In this document: positions 21,945-33,720 of the stretch, piece after piece
How the letters are laid out: every line of letters starts with the position of its first letter
How positions within the stretch are numbered: the first letter of the stretch is position 1
Origin: Channa striata
Lineage: Eukaryota; Chordata; Actinopteri; Anabantiformes; Channidae
Length of the DNA stretch: 64,000 nt
Direction of reading: 5' to 3'
NCBI GenBank assembly: GCA_033026295.1
Contig: CM065188.1
Coordinates: forward strand, 806,001-870,000
Notes under the pieces: model-generated
What the model was told of the DNA's origin: nothing
Seen by the model: the letters and a program-made list of their open reading frames with translations, nothing else
The model's database searches: none
Made by a program: the position numbers and the translations under genes

Positions 21945-22974
21945 GGAGAACGAGCAGAAGGAGGAGGAGGAAGAGCTGTGGAGGAGGAGGTGCCACTGTG
22001 AATAAACGCAGCATTCCCCTAAATGTGTTCTCCACTCTTTGTCCTCTTTTCACAGTCTTTCCTTTCTTCTTCAGGTCTATTTTTAAGTGCTGATGCATCT
22101 TGTTAAACGTGTGTCTCACAAGCCGACGGAGGCCCCAAGAGCTCAGTGTACAGCCACTTCAGAAAACTCACGCAATCAGACCAAAAACCAGCAAACTGGG
22201 AAGTTACTTTTCCCGTTCCCTATAGTCACAAAACCGTGTCATCACCTTGTAGTGGCGCTTGTAAACGCTGACGTGACAGTTGTCCAGGGACCACTGCAAA
22301 CTGATGGACATGGCAGGGACATGCTTGTTGTTGCTATAGTGACTCGTTAAGCTCCTCAGATTGAGTAATGCTGGAAATGGAGCTAACGGGTGCGTGCGAC
22401 ATTGTTATGGCATGGCCCAGCATTATTTTCCACTCTTTGTTTGTCTTTGACTCCCTGGAAACATCTCCGGGCTCATGTGTAATATTTGTAATTTCTTTGC
22501 ATTTGATTGTTTCCTCTGTTTGCAGCTCTTTTGTACATGTGATTGGGTTTTGCTGATTTGCAGCACCAATGTGTTTGGGATTGTAACTTTTTGCAAGATA
22601 ACTGTGTATTTGGCTTTTTTTTTTTTTTTATTTGCAGCATTTTTTTGGGATTCTATATTGTCTATACGCAGTGTGTTTCAGTGTTTGACTTAGTTCCTGA
22701 TTTATTGTATGGATTTTTTTCCTAAATGCATAAGTTGTTGTTGTTCTTGGATCGTTGTATGTATTTTCTTTAGCTGTGTTGAGCTCTCAGAATCATTGCA
22801 GTGAACAGGTAAGCAGCACTGAAAGGAAAAACTGGGCAGAGACTAGCTTTGCATATTTGGAGGATGCACATTAAAAGATAATAAGCACAATACACCTATA
22901 TCTTTTTTTCATCTGTGCTACCTTTACATGGCCTTAATGGTCCTGTGGATAATGTGAGCAAGCTCCTGTAGCTC
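21943..22974. other. Intron, no recognised features
   Basis: T-rich in the second half (a T-run at 22616-22629). No exon, RNA gene or transposon was recognised. Confidence 0.4.
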
Positions 22975-24440
22975 TGTTCCAACCTTAGTGGGGCTAAAGA
23001 ATCTCAGAGTAATTTTTGACCAGGATTTTTCATTTACCTCACACATAAAGAACATTAGGATTAATTTTAGGAATTAAAAAAAGGAGCATCCTGTCTCAAA
23101 GCGATGCTGAAAAACTACACCATGCATTTGTTACTTCTAGATTGGACTACTGTAATTCTCTACTTTCAGGCTGCCCCAGTAACTCTCTAAAAAGCCTCCA
23201 ATTAATCCAAAATGCTGCAGCAAGATTACTGACTGGGATTGGTAAGAGAGATCATATTTCACCTTCATTAGTTTCTCTCCATTGGCTTCCCATTAAATTT
23301 GGAATAGAATTTAAAACCCTTCTTCTTACCTATAAAGCTCTAAACGGTCAAGCTCCATCATATCTAAAAGATCTCCTAGTACCATATCATCTTACTAGAC
23401 CACTTCAGTCTCAGAATGCAGGCTTAATTGTTGTCAGAAGTTAGGTGTTTAATTACTTGTATGGTTTTGATTTTCTGGTTTTTTCACCCTTTGCTCTGTG
23501 TGTCCCTGCAGTTCCCCTCCTTGCCTGCTGAGGTTCTCCTCCAGTCCAATCATATCTGAATTGCATCAGCCATCTACATACTTTAAAAGGACTCCTGTGT
23601 GTTGTCATCGTTGCATCGTGTGTCTTCCTACATACCTACTCTGCCTCCTGTTCCTGTCCTTTCCCCGACCACCAGCCTTTGTTTGTTATGGAAGATCTTA
23701 TTTGTAAGCCTCGGTTTTTGTTGGTTTGCAGTATCTGTTTTGTTAGTTTTGGAAATATCTTGTTAGTGAGCTCCTGTATATCTTGTTAGTGAGTTCTTGT
23801 TTGTGCGTGAGTTGTCTCCCTTTCCTCCTGGAGTGTATTTTGGATAACTGATCCTTTTCCCACTTAGAGTTTTTGTTCTCTTGCTTTGTTTAACGGTGTA
23901 CCCTCTTAGCTTTTGTAAAGAGCAACTTATTTTTGACATATTCTTATCCTCCTAACTTTTAGTGAGCGATTTGTTTTTTCCAAGTTAGTTTCTTTATTTG
24001 TTCACCTCCTACCTTAGTAGCGACATTTTGTTATGTATTTACACCTTGTACCTTGTTTTGAGTATCTTTTATAAATTCTTAGATGGTCCTCATCTCTGGT
24101 CTCGTGGTGACTTCAGCTTTTGGATCCTTAGTTAGTTGGACTCTCACACTTGAGGCAGAGCCGTTAGCTATCAAACTCCTCTCCTGTGAAACCAGCTCCC
24201 AGTCCAGATTTGGGAAGCAGACACCTTCTCTATGCTACTGGTCCTACCAACCTGCCCAATATTTTCCACTCACCCAAACCGGTTTCTTACGCTAAAGGGA
24301 CTTTTTCCTCTCCACTGTTGCCTATAGCTGCTCAAGGGGGATTTGTTGGGTTTTCTCTACATGTCTGTATAGTCTGGACTTTATGATGTAAAGTGCCTTG
24401 AGACGACTTTATTGTAAATTGGTGACATATAAATAAAGTT
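22975..24440 (+). mobile_element. LINE (family A) with an internal insertion
   Basis: The left piece (22975-23427) encodes DYCNSLLSGCPSNSLKSLQL and LIQNAAARLLTGIGKRDHIS, ending near SQNAGL. The right piece (24150-24440) resumes at GAGGCAGAGCC-TTAGCTATCA and runs to the AAATAAAGTTTAACTGACTT tail. About 720 unrelated bases separate them. Reading frames are broken, and part of the 3' UTR is deleted. Confidence 0.8.
23428..24149. mobile_element. Unclassified insertion in the LINE, LTR-like
   Basis: About 720 T-rich bases interrupt the LINE and replace some 40 bases of it. Its composition (a TTTAAAAGG TATA-like box at 23582-23590, pyrimidine-rich downstream part, repeated TTGTTAGTGAG at about 23761 and 23784) resembles fish gypsy LTRs. 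I could not define TG/CA ends or a target duplication, so a solo LTR is only one possibility. Confidence 0.35.
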
Positions 24441-26325
24441 TAACTGACTTGAAATAAATTGGACAATTCAGGCAGCAGGTTTGAATTACATATTCAAACA
24501 ATAAATGATGATTCTGTACTGTGAGACAATTTTAAGAAAGCACCTGTCTGTGTCATTTCCTATTTTTGCTTATTAAAGATTTTCCCTATAACATCACAAT
24601 AAAAACCTTTAACACTCCAAAGTAGTAGTATTTAGTAATAAATGTAATATAAGTGGGAAAAGGACTAATTAATGTAACAAACTCAGACAGATTAAGCCTT
24701 TAGACACACATTTTAATTCACACACGTGAATTTTGGCATCAACTTTATTGTAATGTATTTTTAAAAAACCTCTTTGTGTGGGGTATGAACAAAAAGAATG
24801 GTCATAGAAAGTAAAACCTGTTTCAAGATATACTTGATATATTCTGAACATGTCCTTTACTGTGAATTTGAAAATTCATCCCACAAAAACTTTTATAATC
24901 TAGAATTGTTTTTTATTTTAGAGAGTGATCCATGACCTTCACATCCCTTACGTAATGCTGAGCTCTCTCTTTTTGAAATATGGGATACGTGTGTCTGACT
25001 CTCTTTGTGGTTCTGTCAGTCACAGAGCGGAGAAAGAACGAGCATGAGACATTTACACACACAGACAGTACATCATCCACAGATCAATAGTTTGCTAAGC
25101 GGCCATGGCCTTCTAACTATTTGATCGCCCAGTGTGTGAGGAATGAGACGCTGGATGAAGGGATGTGGAAAGGATGAATTCCGGCCAGATGTGTGTGTGT
25201 GTAGGTACGTGTCCTAGCCGTGTAGTTGACAGATGGTTTGGGGCGATGTGAGGGAGGGTGTGACCGAAGCAACACCACTGAAGCAGGATAAACACACACA
25301 CACACACACACACAGCGTTGCTGCACTGCCTGGCAGACCTACTCAGTCAGGGCTCGAGGCCAGAAGCTCATACGCTTGTTTGTTCATTCATTCATTGAGA
25401 CAGAACTTCATCTCAGTCATGAGTCAGCCAGGGTCCCACTATCAGTCATAACGCTCAGATGGTTACCGGATGCTCTATTCAGTAGGTATGAGTGTCCGTC
25501 TTTGATGCTAGAGAAACCCGCAGTGAAAAGTGATTTGGAGATCCACACATCTGGAGCCACATGTTTTAAACAATTCATGCACACAAAAGCCCACCATATG
25601 CTTTATTTCCCTGTCATAAACTGCTCTGCGTAAACACGGGGAGACACACTGTGGCTGCAGGTGCAAAGAAGACAACTTTAAATATGAGATATTTTAAACA
25701 TTAATAAAAATTTGTCCAGTGTCATTTTTCCAAATTTAGAGAGCAAGTTGTCATATTTGGATCAAACATGCATTTAAAGGTTTAATGTTAATTGTTTATT
25801 TTCTTTCCATTATTGAGTCATTATTTCAGTACTAGACGTTCTTAGGATTTTAAAAGTACCCATGTTTATTTATGATTATAGAAAATATAATCCTATACAA
25901 ATATAGTCCTTTGTATAGGCTTTTGTAGCACTGTAAAACTGCACTTCATTGGCCTACTAAATACTGGAGCAGGCACAAGTAGAAAAGCCTTGTGCATGTG
26001 AGATTTATTTACAGATCTGGCTTGTGTTCAGCTGTAGAGATCTGACAAATAGAATGTGTCTGTATCATTTTCACATTTTAGATGTGAACTTACACAGATC
26101 TTTGTGCATCTGAAGCCCTAAATGGTATTTTGATATCATCTTTTTTGAGGATTTGGCTCATGGTGTCTACACCTGAAGGAAGTCAGCCACGTTTTTGATA
26201 CACATTGGGCTGTAAATCCTTCAGAGGAGACAGGGGGTCTTGGTGATCTCATTCACTTGTCTTGATCATAGTGTAAGTCATCCGCAATCACTCATTTCCA
26301 TTTTATATTTAAAATATATTCCTGT
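24441..26325. other. Intron with small microsatellites
   Basis: (TG)n at 25190-25202 and (AC)n at 25291-25314. No gene or transposon was recognised. Confidence 0.4.
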
Positions 26326-26455
26326 TGGGTTGTAGAGATCAATGGAACACAGGGTCAGGGGTTTGATCCCTGGTCCCTCCTGGCTACATATTGAAGTGTC
26401 CTTGGGCAAGACACTGAAATCCAAGTTGCTCCTGGTGGGCCAGGTAAGCACCCCA
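26326..26455 (+). mobile_element. tRNA-derived SINE fragment (family 1)
   Basis: Has a box B-like GGTTTGATCCCTGGTCC context (26369-26385) and the family core GTGTCCTTGGGCAAGACACT. The tRNA-like head is incomplete on the left. Confidence 0.6.
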
Positions 26456-28224
26456 AAGGGCTTATAACATGTAACGTATTAAACTTGGTGCGATCAAGTT
26501 ACGAGTAGTTAAATGTAAGGGTTAGGGCGTTAGGATTAGGATCAGGGTTTAATCATAATTTTAACGTCCTCCAAAATGACAGCAGTGTGTGTGGGTGCCT
26601 CGCTCTGGAAGTTTGTAGGACAGGCGTCTGTCACTGTTCGAGCAGCTTCACTTTAACACTTGTTAATTTGCTGAACAAGTTGACAGATGTTGTTCTGTTG
26701 CCACGATCAGTGTTTGTGCTTTGTTATTACTGAAAGCCATTACACTGGCTCGGGCATCATGCTGAGAGAGCGAGCGAGTGCTTGTGAAAACACAGATGAT
26801 GGCTCAGTAATATAGAGCCATCTGTTGGCTGTTGTCATTGGAAGCGAGGTGTTTGTATCTCACACGCAAAACTGTGAACACTTCTCGTAAATCCTGCCAT
26901 GTAAAGTTTTTCTTTTTCACATTTTATGGCGGGGCAATGTTTATGTTACAATCTACAACAATTTTATGATGAATCCGAATTCATGTATAGTGCGTCCATG
27001 TGCTTTTTAGTTAAACCTCCTATTCCCACAGTTATGAAATTTTCTCTTCATTCTGATCTATATTTGATACCGGTCGTCATATTTAGAAGATAAATGATGA
27101 TTAGTCTCTTCTAAATCAACCCATATGGAGTTTTTATCTCACTGAATCAAAGTCCTGTGCCACGGCCAATCAGACAGATGCAGTTCATGTACACACATAA
27201 CAGGCACTCACATATTGAGTTTTATCTCCTGTAGGTCAGGAAAAAGTGGCAGTAATGTAGATCCAACACTGCTGACAAGTTTCCTGGAGCCATCTGTGTC
27301 CAGTGGGACAGGTCACTACCCTGAAGGACACTCTGGCAGCTGCCAGTCCTGCTCTTCCTCGACTCTGTACTGTCAAAGCAGCAGACTGTTAAACTGTCCT
27401 GAGTCAGCAGAGTCAGAGAACTGGACTGAACACCACAATCATAGAGCCCAACTATGTCGGCATTTTTTAAAAGTTTGTTTTAAGATAAATTTAATCATAG
27501 TTTGGTTGTGTTACATTGGTTACACCTGTCAAGTCCTAGTAAGGAGATCTGAAACTGTGTCGATATTGTGAGAGGCTATATGGTCTTTCCTTTAGGTGCT
27601 TCAGTTTCCTCCCGTAATCCGATAACATCCAGGTTATTAATTAGAGTCCAAATTGCCTCGTGGCATTTCGTCTCATCAGTGAGTATGACTGATAGATGGA
27701 GGGATGTCACAGTTCTTGGCTCAGTACATTTCCTGTCCTGTGACTTTCTTTCACTTTTGTACTTTATAACTGCAATCATAGAGCCTAAAATAATCAAACT
27801 GTATCCGTAGTGAGGGGACGTCAGAAAACACTCTTCAGGCCACAAGGTGTAGAGGTAGTTGTGAGGTTTCTAAATTATTAGTACTGCACACTCACAATTT
27901 ACTTTTACACCTTTATAAAAAGCCACTTAAAATAAGGTACAAAGCAAGCAAAATATCTAAGTGAAGGGGAAAAAAATTAAAGAATAGAACAGAACTTTAT
28001 TAATCCCTCGGGCATATGCCTTTTAGAATATTAAAATTAAAAAAACAATGAAGTACAGTGCTATGGGCTGCAAATGCAAGATAGGACGGATAGGATAACT
28101 GCAAAGGAAGTTGACGAAGAATACTGTCTTGAACCTTTTAAAGACTGGGCGTGAAGCTGCTGGGAGCAGGACAGCTGAAAAGATGAAGTGTTCTGCTGAG
28201 GAGTGCGGGCAGGAGGGATTGTTG
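26456..28224. other. Intron; possible LINE tail near 28.0 kb
   Basis: A degenerate GTTAGGG-type patch lies at 26518-26550. The segment about 27983-28222 resembles the complement of a LINE 3' end (ACTTTATTAATCCCTCGGGC). No gene was recognised. Confidence 0.35.
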
Positions 28225-28610
28225 TGCTTCTCCATCTCTCTGTCCCTGTCTTCAGGTGTCCCCGGATTTGGCGCTGTGTGTCCTCCAGTGTGCAGCTACT
28301 GGTCCTATTAACCTGCCCAATGTTTTGTTGTTGCTTTTGTTGCTCTGTTCTTTTCTCTTCCTTAACTTTCCACTCACCCCAACCGGTCAAGGCAGATGTC
28401 CGTCCATCCTGAGCCTGGTTCTGCTGGAGGTTTCTTCCATTAAAGGCAGTTTTTTCCTGTCTATTGTTGCCTATGGCTGCTCAAGGGGGATTTGTTGAGT
28501 TTTCTCTAAATGTTTGTATAGTCTTGACTTTATTATGTAAAGTGCCTTGAGATGACCATGTTGTAAACTGGCGCTTTATAAATAAAGTTGAATTGAATTG
28601 AATTGAATAG
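28225..28610 (+). mobile_element. LINE (family A) 3' UTR and tail
   Basis: A non-coding 3' end from GTCTTCAGGTGTCCCCGGAT to the tail ATAAATAAAGTTGAATTGAA with repeated TTGAA. It is highly similar to 9655-9920. It is severely 5'-truncated, which is usual for this family. Confidence 0.85.
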
Positions 28611-29341
28611 AATAAAAAAACGCACTGGTATAAAAGCTCACTTTTTTTTTTACTCTATAAACATCAAGATTTTATAGAAATAAAATACAAACTAAGCACG
28701 ACTCCCATAAAATCAAACAAACTAGGTTGTATTTCACCACACACCCCCTCAACCCACTAAGACACACGCACAGACACGTTCATACAATCATCTAGTCGTT
28801 TAACGAAACGTATAATCGTCACTGAGAAAACGGAACATCTGTAAGTAAAGTTTTATTTTTATTTTGTATAGATGCTAAAGGTTTCATTTCTATAGACCGG
28901 ATATGATGGGTTTTCCCTTTTTTCATGGCCTGCACAGACAAAGACATCCGTATGATGAAGCTGCACAAGTGAAACACAATTGGTAAATATAATAATAGAA
29001 TATATATGATTTATTACATTGTAGGGGTATTTTTTGTTATTTTAGATCCAAAGGATATGTGGCGACAATATCAGATAATTGGGGATATATTGGTGTGCCA
29101 TGTATCTGCAAACACTGCTCTGCGTGATGCTTGATTGACCATTCATATATATTTCATTTACCTTTTTGTCCATTAATTTTTTTTGTGATTGAGATTTTTA
29201 TTTGTTTATTATTATTATTTTAAATAAATATAAGCAAGTGTATAACTCAGTAACCAACCATCGGACCCTAACAAAGAGTGTCTTGAAATATCATACGATT
29301 TACCGAGAGCCCTTGACCATCTAAGTAATGAATTAAATCTT
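28611..29341. other. Intron, no recognised features
   Basis: AT-rich sequence between the LINE tail and the capsid-like fragment. It might contain more of a decayed large transposon, but no motif supports that. Confidence 0.35.
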
Positions 29342-29704
29342 ATGGCGAGGGGAGCAGCCACGGTGTCACGCACACACATAGGATTGCCTCCGCAGCAGAG
29401 GAAACACAGGGGGGAGGATGATGAAAGTTTTCAAATACAAGAACAAAATAATGGCCCGTGTCCTCGGGATCAAATAAACAGAGCCTTGGACATTTATAAT
29501 CGAGGACTATTGCCTGAGCCTCTCCAATCCACACAAGCAGTTGACACATGTAGTGACTCCACCCATTCAGGCCCGGGTGCCAGTGCCAAGAATGAACCAT
29601 CGGCATTCATTAATGAAAATCAACAGGTTTTGCAAATCGAACTCACGGGGGAACTTAGTGATAAACTGGGGCTGAAAAGGTTTAGATGGGACTTGTCTGC
29701 TATC
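29342..29704 (+). other. Unexplained 121-codon open frame
   Basis: An open frame with Met start, acidic and Gln-rich in its first half (RGEDDESFQIQEQNNG), with RALDIYNRGLLPEPL near residues 48-62. I recognise no family. Its 3' half overlaps, on the opposite strand, the end of the Maverick-like capsid fragment, so it is most likely chance or part of the same dead element. Coding use is not supported by splice sites or a homologue I know. Confidence 0.2.
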
Positions 29705-30115
29705 TAGTGATAGGGATACATACTCTGGATTGTTATGCTTAAAACTGAAAGAGTTGAAAATCCAGGTGCCCACAAAACCCGTGTGGTCAACCATTGCCAC
29801 AACGACGTACTTGGGTAACACCCAAGAATACATTTTCTGGTTGCACATTAACATTTTCATGTTAATCCTGGAAAAGGGTGCAAGGCGTTATCTTTGATCG
29901 GGGTCGCTGCATGACCGAGACGTACGGCGGGTGAGAAGGGGGTTGTGGGTGGAGATGAGGCAAAATTCATATTTGGCCCTAACAAGTTTTATTCTGAGAT
30001 CCACAGAGTTCAAAAGCAGACAGTTGCTAAACAACATGTTGGTGTGGAGCGGCTCTTGGTATTAAACCTGGTATTTTGACCATCGGTGTCATTGGAATCA
30101 TCAACCTGGCCATAT
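29590..30115 (-). pseudogene. Maverick/Polinton-like capsid gene fragment (F54H12.2-type)
   Basis: Minus-strand translation in several frames shows NDTDGQNT, then LLLNSVDLRIKLVRAKYEFC, then MYSWVLPKYVVVAMVDHTGF, FSFKHNN and RQVPSKPFQPQF, in the order found in proteins annotated as F54H12.2-like in fish and invertebrates. From memory these are double jelly-roll major capsid proteins of Maverick/Polinton and adintovirus-like elements. The frame shifts at least twice and the C-terminal part (LTPD region) is not visible, so it is a fossil. No polymerase B, retroviral-like integrase or terminal repeats of such an element were seen nearby. Confidence 0.55.
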
Positions 30116-30913
30116 CCTTATAAAACATTGAATTGTCTTGTCTTCAAACACCTCACTTATATGTTTGGACATTGAAACTCCACCTAGGGCGGACTGTAGG
30201 ATTCCCCTCTTAACCAATAGAGGTGACATTTGTTAAATTTTTGAAAAAAAAAAAAATGCTGATGTCATGGTTTAGTGACCCGGAAGATGATGGCACATCC
30301 CGTGGATACCACAGGTCGGGGGGTGCGCTGTGATTGGATGGTTTAGGGAAGGGGGCGGGCCACCCATCACTTTGACGAAAGGGGCATCCTTATTCTCTCT
30401 TTCCATTCAATCATTCTCTCATAATTTGGGTGTCATGACCCTAAGAGTTACAGTTGGCACACTAGTGGTGAATGACAACAGCCTGTAAGCGCACACAAAG
30501 AGCTTTTTTTCCACTTTTCCCTCACAATCTTGCACACTTTGTGCAATGGTGTGCTTTTCAACTGAACGTAGGCCCCTGTTGTCTGTCTCTGATTGAGCTG
30601 TGGCCTCTTCCCCCCGTGAAGGTGAACACAGCATTTGCAGTAGCACACGTAGATACCTATACATACATTCATCCACATAGTGTAGTATTGGTAATAGGCC
30701 AAGACAGAACAAGTTAGTTAGTGTTATTTGCTACAAGGTGGACATGTTTTTCTCTGCTACCTGAGGACATGCTTGAAATTCCTCATAGCCCGTTCAGAAT
30801 GTGTTTTCAAGGTTCATTTCACCCATTTAAAATTTGATTTCTGACAGAGCCAGCTATAAAGTGTGATGTGACCTTGGCTGACTGCAACAACCACCATGCA
30901 AATGAGCTTCAAC
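30116..30913. other. Intron, no recognised features
   Basis: Contains an A-run (30243-30255) and a G/C-rich patch near 30315-30365, which stands out in AT-rich surroundings and may belong to the same dead large element as the capsid fragment. Confidence 0.35.
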
Positions 30914-30914
30914 A

Positions 30915-30959
<45 letters not shown>
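30914..30959 (+). repeat. (AC)n microsatellite
   Basis: About 46 bases of uninterrupted AC repeat. Confidence 0.97.
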
Positions 30960-30960
<1 letters not shown>

Positions 30961-33149
30961 GCTCTCTGTGCTGTTGTGTCAGAGTTCTCACCTATCAAGT
31001 ACTTCACCACTGTTTCATTCCAAAGTCACACAGATCCTACTGTCTCTGAATTGGAGATTAACTGAGTGTGTTAAGCGCGACGTACAACACACTTCAGAAT
31101 CAAAACTAGCAGTTAACCAGTGATGCACTTTTACTGGTCACAAATTCAATTTCCAGCAGCAACAAATGTGTGATAAGAGGCTGGAGGGAAATATGAGGAC
31201 TCTGGAACCACTACCATGTCCAGACTAGGCAAATGCAACCGACACTGAAAATATCATGTAATACTCACAAATAAGAGCAGAAATATGTAACGAGCAAATG
31301 TACACAGCTCACATACACACAGGAAGCACAAATACACATACATTACAGGTCCTCCGAGGATTAATATCAAACCTCGTATGTTTCCAAGGCAACATGAAGA
31401 TGAGCTTCCAGCCACTTTGCTAAAAAGCTTCATGGCTCAGGCTTTAAACTGATCAAAGTCCCAATTCTAGTGTGTCTCTGTGTGTGTGTGTGTGTGTGTG
31501 AGTGGGTGAGAGAGAGCATAAGAATAAAAATAGATAAATCCAACCAAATATGAACGTAGCTGAGGAGAAGACGTTGCTGAAAATACGTGTATGTGTTTGA
31601 TATACACTTTCCTAATTGCTGAACAATATCAATAAATGATCTGTAGACATGCTAGGATCCTTTGTCTTTATTCATGCAATTTACAGCTCGCATATGTGCT
31701 AACAAAAGTTGCACTTAATGGAAAAAAATGTCAAGGCAACACATAGATTCTTGCAACATGGCTGCTGCACTCACAACAGTTCTTTGGTATCGGTTTAAAG
31801 ACGTCTGCAGTGATCACTGGCTCGTACAGGTGCTGTAAAGTTAAACTAAAGTACCCGTGATTTTTGTGTTTATAAAAAGTGCCATGTTTGTAGTGTCAAT
31901 GGTATATTTGAGCAAAAGCACCTTGGGCTTGCATTTTATGCGTAATTGTTTAGCAACTGGTTATAATTCATGCATTTCCTGTGTCTAACAGCATTGTGCA
32001 AGAGAATATAGTGAAAAACATAGTAAAATGGTATTGAAGTGTTGCATTTTATGTAGGCAACCTAAATATTTTATTGTAAATAAAGTATTTGAATTATTGA
32101 ATTTGAATAGTTATTAGCAAGTACTATATTTATTTATGATAAAGCAAATAATTACCTTAGGAAAAATTTTAATTTTGATTAGACTTATGAATAGAAAAAA
32201 AGTGTCACTAATGCAAACTGTAAAATGGGAGAGGGCTGCTGGTGGTACCAATGACCTACTGTTCTGCTCATCTCTGCTAGGTACTGGAGAAACTCAGCCT
32301 CTTTGGAAATTTGAACATTGTTTTCAGACTGTGTTCAATATTTTAATTAAAATACAATAAATTGCAATAATTAAATACAGTATAAGAATAAAGAGAGACC
32401 CCACCACCACCAACCAGTCGAGTCTAGGATGGACAGTCAGCCACTATCTGCCTGTGAATGTTAGACATGTAAAAAAATTTTGTAACACAAAATACTTGAA
32501 TAAAAAAAAAAGAAGAAAATTCAGGATAAAATTATTGTTTGTGTTGATATGCAAGAATGATGGTGACATTAAACTTCCAACAACTGTGAGCAGAAAACAA
32601 AATTATAATGTGCTACCAAATAAATTTAGAATCTTTCCCGCTGTAAAACTTCACTGGAATCTGAATAATATGAGCTGTTGTTTTAGTGCCTCTGTATTAG
32701 TTGTTGCAACTTTTTGTTTAAATATGTAAATGATAACTGTATATGGTGGTAACAATATTAAAGTGGTAACAATATTAAAGTTCCAACAACTATGATTATT
32801 TTGCCTAAAAGATAGGCACCACCTTCTGGTGTCGCCCTGGAATAGGGCTAAAATTGGGAGGTTAGTTTGGCTGTGATATAATGTCACAGTACACTACATC
32901 AAAACCATGTTCTGCAGACCAGTGTTCACATACACAGTATTCTATCAGTGTTACTGAAGGACATTTGCCATGGATGGATGCACTGGTTTTACACTATGTC
33001 AAATATGAAACTGGCTGGAGCTGGTGTCAAGATGGACCCACATGAGCAGTGCATCACACACGAGCTAATCTGGTATCACACAAAAACCCTGAAGGCTGTC
33101 AGAGCTTGTGGTAAAGGTTTTTCCAACAAGCCCAAAAGCAACTGAGGTT
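30960..33149. other. Intron, no gene
   Basis: (TG)n at 31478-31500. A duplicated AAAGTGGTAACAATATTA-like unit lies near 32745-32780. The 65-codon frame near 32948-33145 has no recognised motif. Confidence 0.4.
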
Positions 33150-33325
33150 GAGTGTGAATGGGGGGAGCTGCTATGCAGCTGACTGACGCTCACCAGGAGC
33201 AACTAAGTGGGGTTCAATGTCTTGCTCAAAGATACTTCAACATGTGACCAGAGGAGCCAGGGATCGAACCAACAACTGTGGGATTGGTGGACGACCGCGC
33301 TACAAACTGAGCCACAGTCACCCAT
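33150..33325 (-). mobile_element. tRNA-derived SINE (family 1)
   Basis: On the minus strand the head reads TGGCTCAGTTTGTAGCGCGG (box A-like) and GGTTCGATCCCTGGC (box B-like). The core is TTGAGCAAGACATTGAACCC. This shows the tRNA origin clearly. Confidence 0.75.
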
Positions 33326-33329
33326 TAAG

Positions 33330-33720
33330 TGTGTGTTTTTGGAGCAGCAGCGGGCTGTGCTGAGCATGCTGTCAAAGAAGGTAAAGAGGAGCCATGGTCA
33401 GGCTCACAGAGGATGGCATGACACTGATCCTAGAGAATGGCAACCATATTTCTCAGTAAGGACATAAACCCAACTTCTTGATGATTGCCCTAATCCAAGT
33501 CAGACTACAGAGGCTCTTCCAGCCAGATGAGAGTTATATAGTGGTACGTTTACAGATGAAGGAGCGATTCATCCCGGACTGTAAAGGTTGGTGAATATCT
33601 CCAAGACCTTGTCCATTAGGCCTCCGTGCTTGATCCACGCTTCAAACACGTGGCTTTTCTGGATGACAATGGCACCAAGGACTTGATACTTATGAAGACA
33701 ACAGCAAATGGTGTAAGAAT
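33330..33720 (+). pseudogene. hAT-type transposase fragment
   Basis: Near 33615-33690 the plus strand encodes ASVLDPRFKHVAFLDDNGTK, the LDPRFK motif of hAT/ZBED-family transposases. Upstream frames are broken and the dimerisation domain is absent. It lies beside the SINE; no terminal inverted repeats were identified. Confidence 0.55.

Noticed and set aside
21506..22119. Several 60-109 codon frames around the TG repeats
   Set aside because: They consist largely of Cys-Val or Thr-His repeats from (TG)n/(AC)n and overlap on both strands.
26515..26555. Interstitial telomere repeat
   Set aside because: The GTTAGGG/TTAGGA units are too degenerate and few; they could be chance in a G/T-rich stretch.
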